Shown here piece by piece: positions 24,291 to 32,453 of a stretch of DNA of 64,000 nt; the first letter of the stretch is position 1; the number at the start of each line of letters is the position of its first letter. Both the position numbers and the translations under genes were made by a program. The DNA comes from Streptomyces tanashiensis (GTDB taxonomy: Bacteria > Actinomycetota > Actinomycetes > Streptomycetales > Streptomycetaceae): NCBI RefSeq assembly GCF_014648895.1, contig NZ_BMRZ01000002.1:992001-1056000 (forward strand), in the 5' to 3' direction. The notes under the pieces were generated by a model. It was given only the letters and a program-made list of their open reading frames with translations. It was not told the origin of the DNA and made no database searches.

Positions 24291-26648
24291 TCAGCTGCGG
24301 AGGGGGCCCTCGCAGCTGTAGCTCGACGTGCCCGCGACCCTGGTGGACCAGATGTCGATGGCCCCGAAGCTGCAGTTCATGTCGGCCAGGTTGTTCGACA
24401 CGGCGCCGGCCCGGTCGAGGATGAAGTAGTCGACGGTCTCGGACATGTCCTTGAAGTTCCGGTCGGGGCTGTTCGCGTCCGACAGGTTGGCGGTGATCCG
24501 ACCGGTGCAGACGAAGCGGCGCTTGCCGGGCTCTCCGTTCTCGACGCAGTCGGGGGTGTTGTAGGTGGCTGTGGCGAAGGCGGACTTCACGGACGCGAGG
24601 GCCGAGTCCCGCAGCTGGTCGTTGGGCGTGAACGTGGTGTTGGGCACGTACAGCTGGTCGACCTTGGCGATCTGTGTGTCGAGGAAGCGGTCGTAGTCGC
24701 GCTGGAGTCCGGCGTCGGAGCCCAGCCGGTTGCGCCACGCGTCGTACGCGGCCACGTCGTTGGCCCGCAGGCTGGTGTACATCTCGCGGAGCAGCGAGGG
24801 CCGCTCGGTCCAGAGGAACTCGAAGAAGGTGCCGGCGTAGTTGTAGAAGCGGAAGCCGTCGCCGGCGTAGGTGGCGTTGAGGATCTGGCGGATGTTCATC
24901 CGGGGGCCGCCGCCCGCGGTGTCGTTGATGATGCCGCGGACGAGGGACTTGCGGACGGCGATGCCGTTGTCGCGGGTGGCTCCGTCGAAGAACTCGGCGG
25001 TGCCCTCGTCCATGGCGGTGGTGCGGTCGCCCTGGTACCAGGGGCCCTCGCCGAAGGAGCCGGGGACGGCCCAACGGCCGTTCAGGTAGTGGGTGTACTC
25101 GTGGCGGAAGAGCTCTTCGAGGGTGAGGGAGGAGTCCTGCGGGACGCGCCGCTGGTACGTGTAGAAGGTGGCGCCGCGTTCGATGTAGATGCCGCCGTTG
25201 TTGGTGTCCATCCCGGTGAGGATGGGGTGGTAGTTCTCGTAGTCCGCGCGGGAGCCGTACAGGACGATGTTCAGGGTGGCGTTGGTGTCGCCGGCGAGCG
25301 GCTGGTCGGTGCCGATCACCCGGTGGAACTGGGCCTTGACCTGCTTGCTCGCGTAGTAGAGCTGGTCGACGGTGGCCCGGTCGAGCGCGGTGCGGACCTT
25401 GATGCCCCCGTTGTCGTAGGTGTACGTGTACGGGAAGAGCTGCTTCTCGATGTCCTCCTTGCACACGCCGTACGGCTTGCAGGCCTCGTAGAAGTTGAGC
25501 CACGAGACGACCTTCGCCCAGGGCTGGCTGCCGCGGCCGAAGGTGTCGACGACGGTGGTGAGCAGCGGGCCGAGGTCGGCGACGACGCCGTCCTTCAGGG
25601 CCGCGACCTGGCCGAAGCGGCCGTACTCGCTGAGGGCGTCACGGACGACCCAGGCGTTGGCGGTGCCCTTGAGATGGCTGTAGCCCGCGAAGGCCCTGAA
25701 GGCGGCGCGGTAGGCGGGGTCGGCGGCGACGGCCGCGTGGAAGGCGCTGTCCTGGTTGCCCGGGTAGACGCCGAGGTAGTTCACGGAGAGGCCGGCGAGC
25801 GCGGCGCCGGCCCAGGCCGGGTCGAGGTTCGTGGCGGTGTGCGAGGGGTCCATGGTGGCGAGGACCCGCTTGATGAGGCCGAGCTGGTGCTGGCGCAGGC
25901 CGGGCGCGCTGGCCGCGTTGAGGGCCTCGCGGAGGGTGTTGGCGTTGGTGCCCGTGACGTCGAAGGTGTGCGCGGCGGCGCCGAAGTCGGCGACGGCCCG
26001 GCGGACGGCGTCCACGGTGGGGGCGTCGGTGGTGTCGATCTCGCCGCGCGAGAAGTCGTGGTACGCGACGGCGTGCAGGTACGTGAACATCTCCTCCAGG
26101 TGGGAGGAGTTCCGTCCGTCGTGGGCGGCGGACAGGCTCGATATGCGGCGGGCGACGGCCTGGACGTGGGCGTCGGACATCACGGGGGCGAGCCGGGCGT
26201 CCCAGGTCCATATGAGGGTGCGCAGACAGCCGTCGGCGGTGACCGCCGGGTCGGCGAGGAAGTCGGCGAACCGCTCCGGGGCGAGGCCGGTGATCCCGTC
26301 GAGCGTGCAGGGGACGCCGGCCGCGGTGGTTCCGGTGGCGGCCGCGGCGAAGGTCCGCGCGGTGGCGGCGGCCGGTGCCCGGCCGGGGACGCGGCCGGTG
26401 GCGAGGCCGCCGGGGGCGGGGGCCGGTCCGAAGGTGGTGCGCGGGGCGGTGGCGAGGTGCTCGACCTCGTCGAAGGGGTTGGCTCCCGACTGCGCCTGGG
26501 GGGCCGGTGCGCCGAGCAGGGGCGCGGGGGCGGCGGGCTGTCCGTCCGTCCCGGTCGCGAAGGCACCGGCCTGGCCGGCGGAGGCGAGGACGGTGACGGC
26601 GATGGCGGAGGCGAGGAGGGACGAGCGCACACGTCGGTGGAGGAACAA
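24291..26648 (-). CDS. Secreted microbial collagenase (peptidase family M9)
   Basis: A 785-residue secreted metalloprotease. The signal peptide is MFLHRRVRSSLLASAIAVTV-type and ends near AGQAGAFA. An N-terminal activator region precedes the peptidase domain, where HEYTHYLNGRW gives zinc ligands H516 and H520 and catalytic E517; MDEGTAEFF supplies the third ligand, about E548. This spacing equals that of clostridial collagenases. The C-terminal part after the helper region has no PKD or collagen-binding repeat, so this is a compact form. TTG 26648 with GGAG five bases upstream is chosen as start because the frame upstream runs through the promoter. It cleaves native collagen outside the cell, supplying Hyp-rich peptides to the importer. 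Confidence 0.91.
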   Translation of the reverse strand: MFLHRRVRSSLLASAIAVTVLASAGQAGAFATGTDGQPAAPAPLLGAPAPQAQSGANPFDEVEHLATAPRTTFGPAPAPGGLATGRVPGRAPAAATARTFAAAATGTTAAGVPCTLDGITGLAPERFADFLADPAVTADGCLRTLIWTWDARLAPVMSDAHVQAVARRISSLSAAHDGRNSSHLEEMFTYLHAVAYHDFSRGEIDTTDAPTVDAVRRAVADFGAAAHTFDVTGTNANTLREALNAASAPGLRQHQLGLIKRVLATMDPSHTATNLDPAWAGAALAGLSVNYLGVYPGNQDSAFHAAVAADPAYRAAFRAFAGYSHLKGTANAWVVRDALSEYGRFGQVAALKDGVVADLGPLLTTVVDTFGRGSQPWAKVVSWLNFYEACKPYGVCKEDIEKQLFPYTYTYDNGGIKVRTALDRATVDQLYYASKQVKAQFHRVIGTDQPLAGDTNATLNIVLYGSRADYENYHPILTGMDTNNGGIYIERGATFYTYQRRVPQDSSLTLEELFRHEYTHYLNGRWAVPGSFGEGPWYQGDRTTAMDEGTAEFFDGATRDNGIAVRKSLVRGIINDTAGGGPRMNIRQILNATYAGDGFRFYNYAGTFFEFLWTERPSLLREMYTSLRANDVAAYDAWRNRLGSDAGLQRDYDRFLDTQIAKVDQLYVPNTTFTPNDQLRDSALASVKSAFATATYNTPDCVENGEPGKRRFVCTGRITANLSDANSPDRNFKDMSETVDYFILDRAGAVSNNLADMNCSFGAIDIWSTRVAGTSSYSCEGPLRS

Positions 26649-26746
26649 CGGAACTCCAGCTGATGAGGGGGGTGGCGCGGGGATGGGTTCGCGAACTGGT
26701 CGGGTTCGCACGGCGTATGACGGGCGTTCATCAGGCCGTGTGCGCT

Positions 26747-26777
26747 GTAACATAGTAATGTGAAATTGCACTGACAA
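26747..26777 (-). promoter_or_regulatory. Promoter-operator of the collagenase (site D)
   Basis: On the minus strand: TTGTCA (complement of 26772-26777), 17-bp spacer, TATGTT (complement of 26749-26754). The embedded 16-bp element on the plus strand is ATGTGAAATTGCACTG (26758-26773). It differs from the importer site in one base over 30. The likely transcription start is about 95 bases before the TTG start codon. Confidence 0.8.
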
Positions 26778-26851
26778 CCCCTGTGACGGCATCACTTCCC
26801 CGGCGGGCCCCGCAGACCTCCCCCGAAGCGGCTCAATCCGTCACAGAAGCC

Positions 26852-27805
26852 TCAGGATTCGGCGGCCTTCCGCCGCCACGCCCGCGCCTGACGCACGTGC
26901 CCCTGCTCCTCCGAGAGCCGGGCCAGCCGGGTCATCGCACCGACGTGCCCCGCCTTGGCGGCCTTCTCGTACCACCCCTGCGCCGCGTACAGATCACCGC
27001 TCCGCTCCCTGGCCCGCCCGAGGGAGACATACGCGTCGACGTCTCCCCTCCGGGCCCGCTCGGTCAGCCAGGCCTCGAGCTCGCCGAGCATCTCGGCGTC
27101 GGTGAGCACCCCGGCGAGCAGGCGCCCGCCCTCGTCGTCACCGGCCGCGACCGACTTGCGGTACCAGGCCTTCGCCGCCTCACGGTCCCCCCGCTCCTGC
27201 GCGAGGATCCCGAGGGTGTTCATCGCGGCGGTGCTGCCGCCGGCCGCAGCACGGCGGGCCCAGCGGTCGGCCTCGACGCTCTCGCCCCGCTCGTGCAGCA
27301 GCTTCCCGAGGACGTACGCGGCGTCGGCGAGGCCCGCCTCGGCGGCCCGCCGGTACCAGCCCTCGGCCTCGGGCAGGGCTCCCCGCTCCCGGTCCAGGTC
27401 CCCGAGGACAGCCATCGCGTACGGGTTGCCGCCCTCGGCCGACCGCCGGTACCAGAGGACGCCCTCGGCGTGTTCGCCCCGCTGCCGCATCAGGTACCCG
27501 ACGATCTCCATCGCCCGGACGTGTCCGGCCCCGGCGGCCGCCCTCAGCAACGGCTCGGCCTCGGTGGGCCGCTGCCACTGGTGGAGCAGGACGCCGAGGG
27601 TCACACCGGCCTCGGGATGCCCCGCCGCGACCGCCCGGCGCAGCCAGCGCTCGGCGTCCTCCCGGTCGCCGTGCGTCCCGAGGTGGAGGCCGTACCGGAA
27701 CATCGCCGTGACGTCACCGGTCTCGGCGGCCTCGCGAAGGCGCCCCGCGTCCGGGCCCCGCCCGCCGTCCCCGCCGCTCCCCCGACTTCCCCTGTCCCCC
27801 CGCAC
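26852..27805 (-). CDS. Sel1/TPR-repeat protein
   Basis: A 317-residue helical-repeat protein with roughly eight Sel1-like units of 36 residues, recognisable by repeated A-GLADAAYVLGKLLHERG and EAEGWYRRAAEAG patterns. No signal peptide or membrane segment. The GTG start has AAGGGGG upstream. Such proteins act as scaffolds for protein partners; none can be named. It stands upstream of the collagenase on the same strand, but the collagenase has its own promoter in the gap. It is divergent from the lipase at 27936. Confidence 0.82.
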   Translation of the reverse strand: MRGDRGSRGSGGDGGRGPDAGRLREAAETGDVTAMFRYGLHLGTHGDREDAERWLRRAVAAGHPEAGVTLGVLLHQWQRPTEAEPLLRAAAGAGHVRAMEIVGYLMRQRGEHAEGVLWYRRSAEGGNPYAMAVLGDLDRERGALPEAEGWYRRAAEAGLADAAYVLGKLLHERGESVEADRWARRAAAGGSTAAMNTLGILAQERGDREAAKAWYRKSVAAGDDEGGRLLAGVLTDAEMLGELEAWLTERARRGDVDAYVSLGRARERSGDLYAAQGWYEKAAKAGHVGAMTRLARLSEEQGHVRQARAWRRKAAES

Positions 27806-27935
27806 GCGCGTCCCCCTTCGCGATCACCCGACGGAATCCGGGGGCCGACGAAGCCGCGCCCAGGGCTGGTCATCCGCCCCTCGGGCCCCCACCATGCTCG
27901 TGACTACTCGTGCGTAACTCATCCTAGGGGAAAGC

Positions 27936-28640
27936 GTGTTGAGATCCCGTGGCCGGACCGCCGTTCCACTGCTCGCCGTCGTCGCGTCCCTGCTCCTGTC
28001 GGCCGCGCCCGTCCGGGCCGAGGCTCCCGCCCCGGCCGGGTCCGCCCGTGTCCCCGTCGTGTTCGTCCACGGCTACAACGCCGACCCGGGCGTCTGGGGC
28101 GGTCTGCGCGCGGACTTCAGGGCCGACGGATACACCGACGCCGAGCTGTTCTCCTTCGGCTACGACACGCACCGGTCCGTCAACGAGGTCCTGTCCGGCG
28201 AACTCGCCGCGTACGTCGAGGGCGTCAAGCGGCAGACCGGGGCGAGCCGGGTCGATCTCGTCGCCCACTCCTTCGGCAGCCTCGTCACCCGCTGGTACGT
28301 GCGGTTCGACGCCGCCGGCCAGGCCTCCGTCGCCCACTGGGTCTCCCTCGCGGGCCCCAACCACGGCACCGGCACGGCCTGGGCGTGCGCACTGTGGGAC
28401 CAGGCCTGCCGCGACATGACCCCGGGCTCCTACGTCCAGAAGAAGCTCGCGGAGGGCGACGAGACGCCCGGGGCCGTGCGCTACGCCACCTGGTGGTCGA
28501 ACTGCGACGAGGTCATCAACCCCGACAGCAGCGTGCCGCTGGCCGGCGCCGTCAACAACGGCGCCGGCTGTCTCGACCACAACGAACTCCTCGGCGACGA
28601 CGCGGTCTCCGAGGGGGTCCGCGCGTTCCTGCGCTCGTAG
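27936..28640 (+). CDS. Secreted lipase (class 2 lipase-like alpha/beta-hydrolase)
   Basis: A 234-residue exported enzyme. The signal peptide ends near SAAPVRAEA. VVFVHGYNADPGVWGG opens the alpha/beta fold, AHSFGS carries the nucleophilic serine, NPDSSVPLAGA probably the acid and CLDHNELLGD the histidine. Four cysteines (CALWDQAC, NCDE, GCLD) suggest extracellular disulfides. This matches the Lipase_2 family of small Streptomyces/Bacillus lipases. GTG 27936 and TTG 27939 are both possible starts after AGGGGAAA. Convergent with the MHS transporter. Confidence 0.85.
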   Translation: MLRSRGRTAVPLLAVVASLLLSAAPVRAEAPAPAGSARVPVVFVHGYNADPGVWGGLRADFRADGYTDAELFSFGYDTHRSVNEVLSGELAAYVEGVKRQTGASRVDLVAHSFGSLVTRWYVRFDAAGQASVAHWVSLAGPNHGTGTAWACALWDQACRDMTPGSYVQKKLAEGDETPGAVRYATWWSNCDEVINPDSSVPLAGAVNNGAGCLDHNELLGDDAVSEGVRAFLRS

Positions 28641-28662
28641 GGCCCGATCCGAACGGCGGGCC
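28641..28662. terminator. Short hairpin between convergent genes
   Basis: GGCCCG (28641-28646) pairs with CGGGCC (28657-28662) directly after the lipase stop and directly before the stop of the opposing transporter gene. Weak stem; plausible shared terminator. Confidence 0.45.
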
Positions 28663-29994
28663 TCAGACGGTGACCCGTTCGCCGGCGGGCTCCGCGACCG
28701 GCTCGCCGAGCCGCGCCGTCGGGATCCGGAACGTCTCGCGCAGACCCCAGGCGCACAGCACGAGGACCAGCGCCGCCGCGCCGGAGTACAGGCCGACGCC
28801 GATCGGGTTGTTGCCGTACGCGATGAACAGGGCGGTCGCGGCGGTGGCCGCCGTGCCGCCGCCCAGCGCGGCACCGGTCTGGTACGTGGCGGAGATCGAC
28901 GAGTAGCGGGTGGCGGCGGAGAACTGCTCGCCGAGGAAGGCCGGGATGCAGCCCTGCGGGGCGGCCATCAGCACGTTCACCAGGACGTAGGCGAGCGTGG
29001 CCAGGACGAGCACATGGCCGTCCACCAGGGGGAAGTACACGAAGAAGAAGGCCGCGTAGGCGAGGGTGCCGAGGATGACGACGGGCTTGCGGCCCTTCCG
29101 GTCGGAGAGGAGGGCCATGACCGGCACGGCGATCGTGAAGGCGACGGAGCCCGCGACCTGGAGCAGCAGGGACTCGGTGTAGCTGTAGCCGCGCTCCTCC
29201 GCGTACGTCACGGTGAAGATCGTGCCGATGTACGCGAGGGTGTTGTAGCCGAAGGCCACGCCGATGGCCAGCAGCATCTGGCGCGGGTGCCGCCTGATGG
29301 AGTCCAGGATGGGAACGCGGGGCGCGCTCCCGGTGCGGCGCTCCTCCTGGGGCATGCGGCTGCGGGCGAGGACGCCGACGAGGACCAGGACGCCGCCCAG
29401 CCAGAACGGCAGGCGCCAGGCCCAGGCTTCGAGCTGGTCCTCCGGCAGCAGGGAGATCAGCGTGAAGACGCCCGTCCCGAAGAGGCTGCCGATGCCGATG
29501 CCGGCGCTGGTGAAGCTGCCCCACAGACCGCGCCGGTCCTCGGGTGCGTTCTCGATGCCGAAGAGGGAGGCGCCGCCCCACTCGCCGCCGGCCGCGAAGC
29601 CCTGGACGAGGCGCAGGGCGACGAGCATGACCGGCGCGGCGATGCCCAGGGTCCCGTACGAGGGGAGGCAGCCGATGAGGAAGGTGCTGCCGCCCATGAT
29701 CAGGAGCGTCAGGATCAGCATGGACCTGCGGCCGATCCGGTCGCCGAAGTGGCCGATCACGATGCCGCCGAGGGGGCGGGCGATGAAGCCGCTGCCGAAC
29801 GCCGCGAAGGCCACCAGGGTGCCCACCGTGTGGTCGAAGCTGGGGAAGAAGACGGTCGGGAAGACGATCGCGGCGGCGAGGCCGTAGATGATGAAGTCGT
29901 AGAACTCCAGCGCCGTTCCGAATCCGGAGATGAGGAAGGTGCGTGTGCCTCTGGCCGCTCGGGCCTTGAGGCCGGGCCGGACGGTCTCCGTCAT
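28663..29994 (-). CDS. MFS transporter, metabolite:H+ symporter (MHS) family
   Basis: A 443-residue 12-helix transporter beginning MTETVRPGLKARAARGT. LEFYDFIIYGLAAA is the MHS hallmark first helix, and GHFGDRIGRRSML is the MFS loop 2-3 motif (repeated as LLSDRKGRK in the second half). Family members import carboxylates, sugars acids or betaines with protons. Downstream of, and 68 bp from, the C45 hydrolase gene, so probably in one unit under the LacI-type operator at 31193; the imported substrate may be what the hydrolase acts on. Confidence 0.87.
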   Translation of the reverse strand: MTETVRPGLKARAARGTRTFLISGFGTALEFYDFIIYGLAAAIVFPTVFFPSFDHTVGTLVAFAAFGSGFIARPLGGIVIGHFGDRIGRRSMLILTLLIMGGSTFLIGCLPSYGTLGIAAPVMLVALRLVQGFAAGGEWGGASLFGIENAPEDRRGLWGSFTSAGIGIGSLFGTGVFTLISLLPEDQLEAWAWRLPFWLGGVLVLVGVLARSRMPQEERRTGSAPRVPILDSIRRHPRQMLLAIGVAFGYNTLAYIGTIFTVTYAEERGYSYTESLLLQVAGSVAFTIAVPVMALLSDRKGRKPVVILGTLAYAAFFFVYFPLVDGHVLVLATLAYVLVNVLMAAPQGCIPAFLGEQFSAATRYSSISATYQTGAALGGGTAATAATALFIAYGNNPIGVGLYSGAAALVLVLCAWGLRETFRIPTARLGEPVAEPAGERVTV

Positions 29995-30062
29995 GGCGGT
30001 TCCTTCGGGGGTGGGGAGGGAGCGGAAGGGAGGGGGAAGCGGGGGACGGGGAGGGAGCGGCG

Positions 30063-31127
30063 TCAGAAGCGCGCGAGGCCCGCCGTCGGGGCCTCGTGCG
30101 GCGCGCCGGCCAGGTAGTCGATCGCGCAGCGGGTCACGTCGAGGCCGACGGTGAGGAGGGTGCCCCACTGCTCGTGCGGCGGCTTGTGCTCGTCGGGTCG
30201 CATGCAGACGACGGCGTCGGCCCCGGCGTCGCCGCAGAAGGCCTTCGCCCGCTCGGCGGGCCGGAGTCCCGGCATCGCGCCGCGCACCTCGCGCAGGTGA
30301 GCGAGCCGCTCGGCGGTCATGGAGTCGGCCGGTCCGGTGTCCGCCGCCGCGAGTCCGGCGTCGAGGAAGTGGTTGGTGTGCAGCAGCCAGCCGTCCTCGG
30401 CCGCCGGGACCACGGCGAGGCCGGCCGGGGAGAGCTCCAGGCTCGCGGCGGAGGAGCCGGCGGTCACCACGGTCAGCGAGGTGGAGGCGCTGACGCGGGC
30501 CGTCGAGGCGATCTCGACGGCCTGGTCGAGGGTGTCCGCCTCGTCCAGGATGCGGCGGGCGACCGCGTGCACGGGGACGCCACCGCTCGCGGAGTCGGAG
30601 GCGTGGAACAGGATGTTGAAGTGCACGCCGAGGCCGGCGCTGTTCACGCCGATCTTGCCCGGGGCGCCGAACTCGGTGAACAGCTTCACCGTGCGACCCT
30701 CGCTCGGCGTCAGCGCGTGCAGCAGCGCCTCCGGGACGAGCAGATCGTGCCAGTCCCAGGTCTGCACGGTCTGCGGCGCGGCTCCCGCGGGGGCGAACAC
30801 GGCCGTCGAGCACTCGCCCTTCCCGGGCGCCGGGCAGCCGGCGAGGATCTCGGTGCGGGCGCCGACGGCGGCCACCGCCCAGCGCTCGACGCCGGCCGCG
30901 TCGGCGCAGGCGTCCGACTCCTCGGCCAGGCCCGGCGCCCAGGCCCGGAGCGCCTCGTGGCTGCGGCCGGCGATGTCGCGGACCTGCTCCACGGGCATGC
31001 CGAGGACGGCGAAGTGCTCCCGGTAGAGCTCCGCGACGCGACGGACCTGGGCGCCGAATCGGGCGCCGAGCAGGGTCCCGCGCTCGCGGGGGTCGGTCGT
31101 CTCGGTCGTGAGGGTGTGCAGTTCCAC
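30063..31127 (-). CDS. C45-family autoproteolytic acyltransferase/hydrolase
   Basis: A 354-residue Ntn-hydrolase of the isopenicillin-N acyltransferase (peptidase C45) family. KGECSTAVFAP places the presumed self-cleavage site before cysteine 106, which becomes the N-terminal nucleophile; QTWDWHD and LHTNHFL are conserved active-site strands. Relatives transfer or remove acyl groups from 6-aminopenicillanate, or hydrolyse acyl-amino acids; no penicillin gene is nearby, so amide hydrolysis is more likely. GTG 31127 is preceded by AAGGAA at good spacing and is preferred to the ATG 12 codons earlier. Divergent from the LacI-type regulator; clusters with an MHS transporter. Confidence 0.83.
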   Translation of the reverse strand: MELHTLTTETTDPRERGTLLGARFGAQVRRVAELYREHFAVLGMPVEQVRDIAGRSHEALRAWAPGLAEESDACADAAGVERWAVAAVGARTEILAGCPAPGKGECSTAVFAPAGAAPQTVQTWDWHDLLVPEALLHALTPSEGRTVKLFTEFGAPGKIGVNSAGLGVHFNILFHASDSASGGVPVHAVARRILDEADTLDQAVEIASTARVSASTSLTVVTAGSSAASLELSPAGLAVVPAAEDGWLLHTNHFLDAGLAAADTGPADSMTAERLAHLREVRGAMPGLRPAERAKAFCGDAGADAVVCMRPDEHKPPHEQWGTLLTVGLDVTRCAIDYLAGAPHEAPTAGLARF

Positions 31128-31192
31128 GCGCGTTCCTTCGAGGCTGGTGAGGCCGCATGCCAACAGGGGCGGCGCGCATCAAGCTAGAAAGG

Positions 31193-31204
31193 TAAAACGT
31201 TTTA
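31193..31204. promoter_or_regulatory. Palindromic LacI-type operator
   Basis: TAAAACGTTTTA is a perfect 12-bp palindrome with the central CG characteristic of LacI/GalR-family sites. It lies between the divergent C45 hydrolase and LacI-type regulator genes, so the regulator probably controls both itself and the hydrolase-transporter unit. Confidence 0.75.
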
Positions 31205-31256
31205 TGCAATGCTTCGGGGAAGTATTCGGAGGATTCGGTTCAGGACGGGTGGCGCG

Positions 31257-32270
31257 GTGACACGGGCGCGGGGCATCACGATCAAGGACGTGGCACGCAG
31301 GGCGGGGGTCTCCATCACCGCCGTCTCGCACGCCCTCAACGACAAGGGCACCCTCAGCGCGGCCACGCGCGAGCACATCCGGACCGTCGCGGACGAGATG
31401 GGGTACGAGGCGGACGCCCTGGCGCGCGGGCTGCGCCGCTCCACGATGGGAGCGATCGGTCTGGTGCTGCGTTCCCTCGACGCCCTCGGCGACTACGCTC
31501 CGGCGGGCGTGGACGTCTTCGAGCGGTTCGTGGGCGCCGCCGCCTCACAGGCCCTGGCCCGCGGTCTCAGCCTCATGCTGGTGCCGGATCTGACCCGGGC
31601 ACCGGTTCCGCCGCTCGCCTTCTCCCTGGACGGCTACATCGTCACCAACCCGCACGTGGACGACCCGGTCATCGCCCGCCTGGAGGAGCGCGGCATCCCT
31701 TACGTGACCTACGGACGGCCGCCCGGCCGCCCGGACTTCACGCACTGGGCCTCGGAGGACGACGAAGACTCCGCCCGCTTGGTCCTGAACCACCTGGCGA
31801 CCGCCGGGGCCCGCTCCGTCGCCCTCGTACGGGGAACCGACCCGAACGCCTGGAACCTCGAACACCAGGAGATCTACCTCGGCTGGTGCGAGGAGCGCGG
31901 CAGCACCCCACGGCTGTACGAGCTGCCCGAGCGCGCGGGCGTCGAAGGCGGTGTGGCCCTGGCCGACCGGATCCTCGACGAGGGGCTGCCGGACGCGGTC
32001 TTCTGCCTCACCGGACGGCACGCGGCCGGTGTGCAGCGCGGTCTCATGGCCCGGGGCGTACGGGTTCCCGCGCAGACCATGGTGGTCGCGGGCTCCGACT
32101 CCGAGCACGCCCGCAACAGCCGCCCGGCCATCTCGGCCCTGGAACTGAACCCGGTCGACAGTTCGGCGGCTCTCCTCGACATCCTCCAGTCGCTCATCGC
32201 CGGCCGCCCCGCCGACGCCCCCCGCCTCACCCGGGCCCGCTTCCGCCCGAGGGCGTCGACCCGGCGCTAG
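31257..32270 (+). CDS. LacI-family transcriptional regulator
   Basis: A 337-residue repressor. ITIKDVARRAGVSITAVSHAL is the LacI headpiece HTH with hinge following, and the remainder is a periplasmic-binding-protein-like effector domain. GTG 31257 (VTRARGITIKD) starts close to the HTH as in most family members; ATG 31209 adds 16 residues but overlaps the operator side and lacks a ribosome site. Probable target is the adjacent operator 31193-31204 and the MHS/C45 unit. The effector is unknown. Confidence 0.86.
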   Translation: MTRARGITIKDVARRAGVSITAVSHALNDKGTLSAATREHIRTVADEMGYEADALARGLRRSTMGAIGLVLRSLDALGDYAPAGVDVFERFVGAAASQALARGLSLMLVPDLTRAPVPPLAFSLDGYIVTNPHVDDPVIARLEERGIPYVTYGRPPGRPDFTHWASEDDEDSARLVLNHLATAGARSVALVRGTDPNAWNLEHQEIYLGWCEERGSTPRLYELPERAGVEGGVALADRILDEGLPDAVFCLTGRHAAGVQRGLMARGVRVPAQTMVVAGSDSEHARNSRPAISALELNPVDSSAALLDILQSLIAGRPADAPRLTRARFRPRASTRR

Positions 32271-32303
32271 GGCCTGTCCGACCCTGATCCGCCGGACAGG
32301 CCC
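32270..32303 (+). terminator. Terminator of the LacI-type regulator gene
   Basis: GGGCCTGTCCG (32270-32280) pairs perfectly with CGGACAGGCCC (32293-32303), an 11-bp stem with a 12-nt loop overlapping the last base of the stop codon. Confidence 0.8.
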
Positions 32304-32347
32304 CAGCCCGGCCGGGGACGAGCCGGCCGGCGCGGTGGGGCGATGCC

Positions 32348-32453
32348 GGCTCAGCCGCGGAAGGGCGGGGAGAGGCGCCGGTGGGATCGTGGCGGCTCAG
32401 CCGCGGAAGAACCGGGAGGCACCCGTGGGATCGTGGCGGCTCAGCCGCGGAAG
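32348..32453. repeat. Tandem copies of a gene 3' end
   Basis: GGCTCAGCCGCGGAAG occurs at 32348, 32394 and 32438 (spacing 46 and 44 bp), and GTGGGATCGTGGCGGCTCAG is exact between the last two units. The third copy contains the real stop codon and last codons of the ferredoxin reductase gene (minus strand). The other two are duplicated, non-translated copies just beyond it. Confidence 0.75.

Noticed and set aside
23511..26663. A 1050-codon open frame antisense to the collagenase and epimerase genes
   Set aside because: The translation is Val/Gly/Asp-rich without any domain, a typical artefact opposite a high-GC coding strand. The minus-strand genes have clear catalytic motifs.
31209..31256. 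ATG 31209 as the LacI-type regulator start
   Set aside because: It lies next to the operator and lacks a ribosome site; GTG 31257 gives the usual distance to the HTH, though the choice is not certain.
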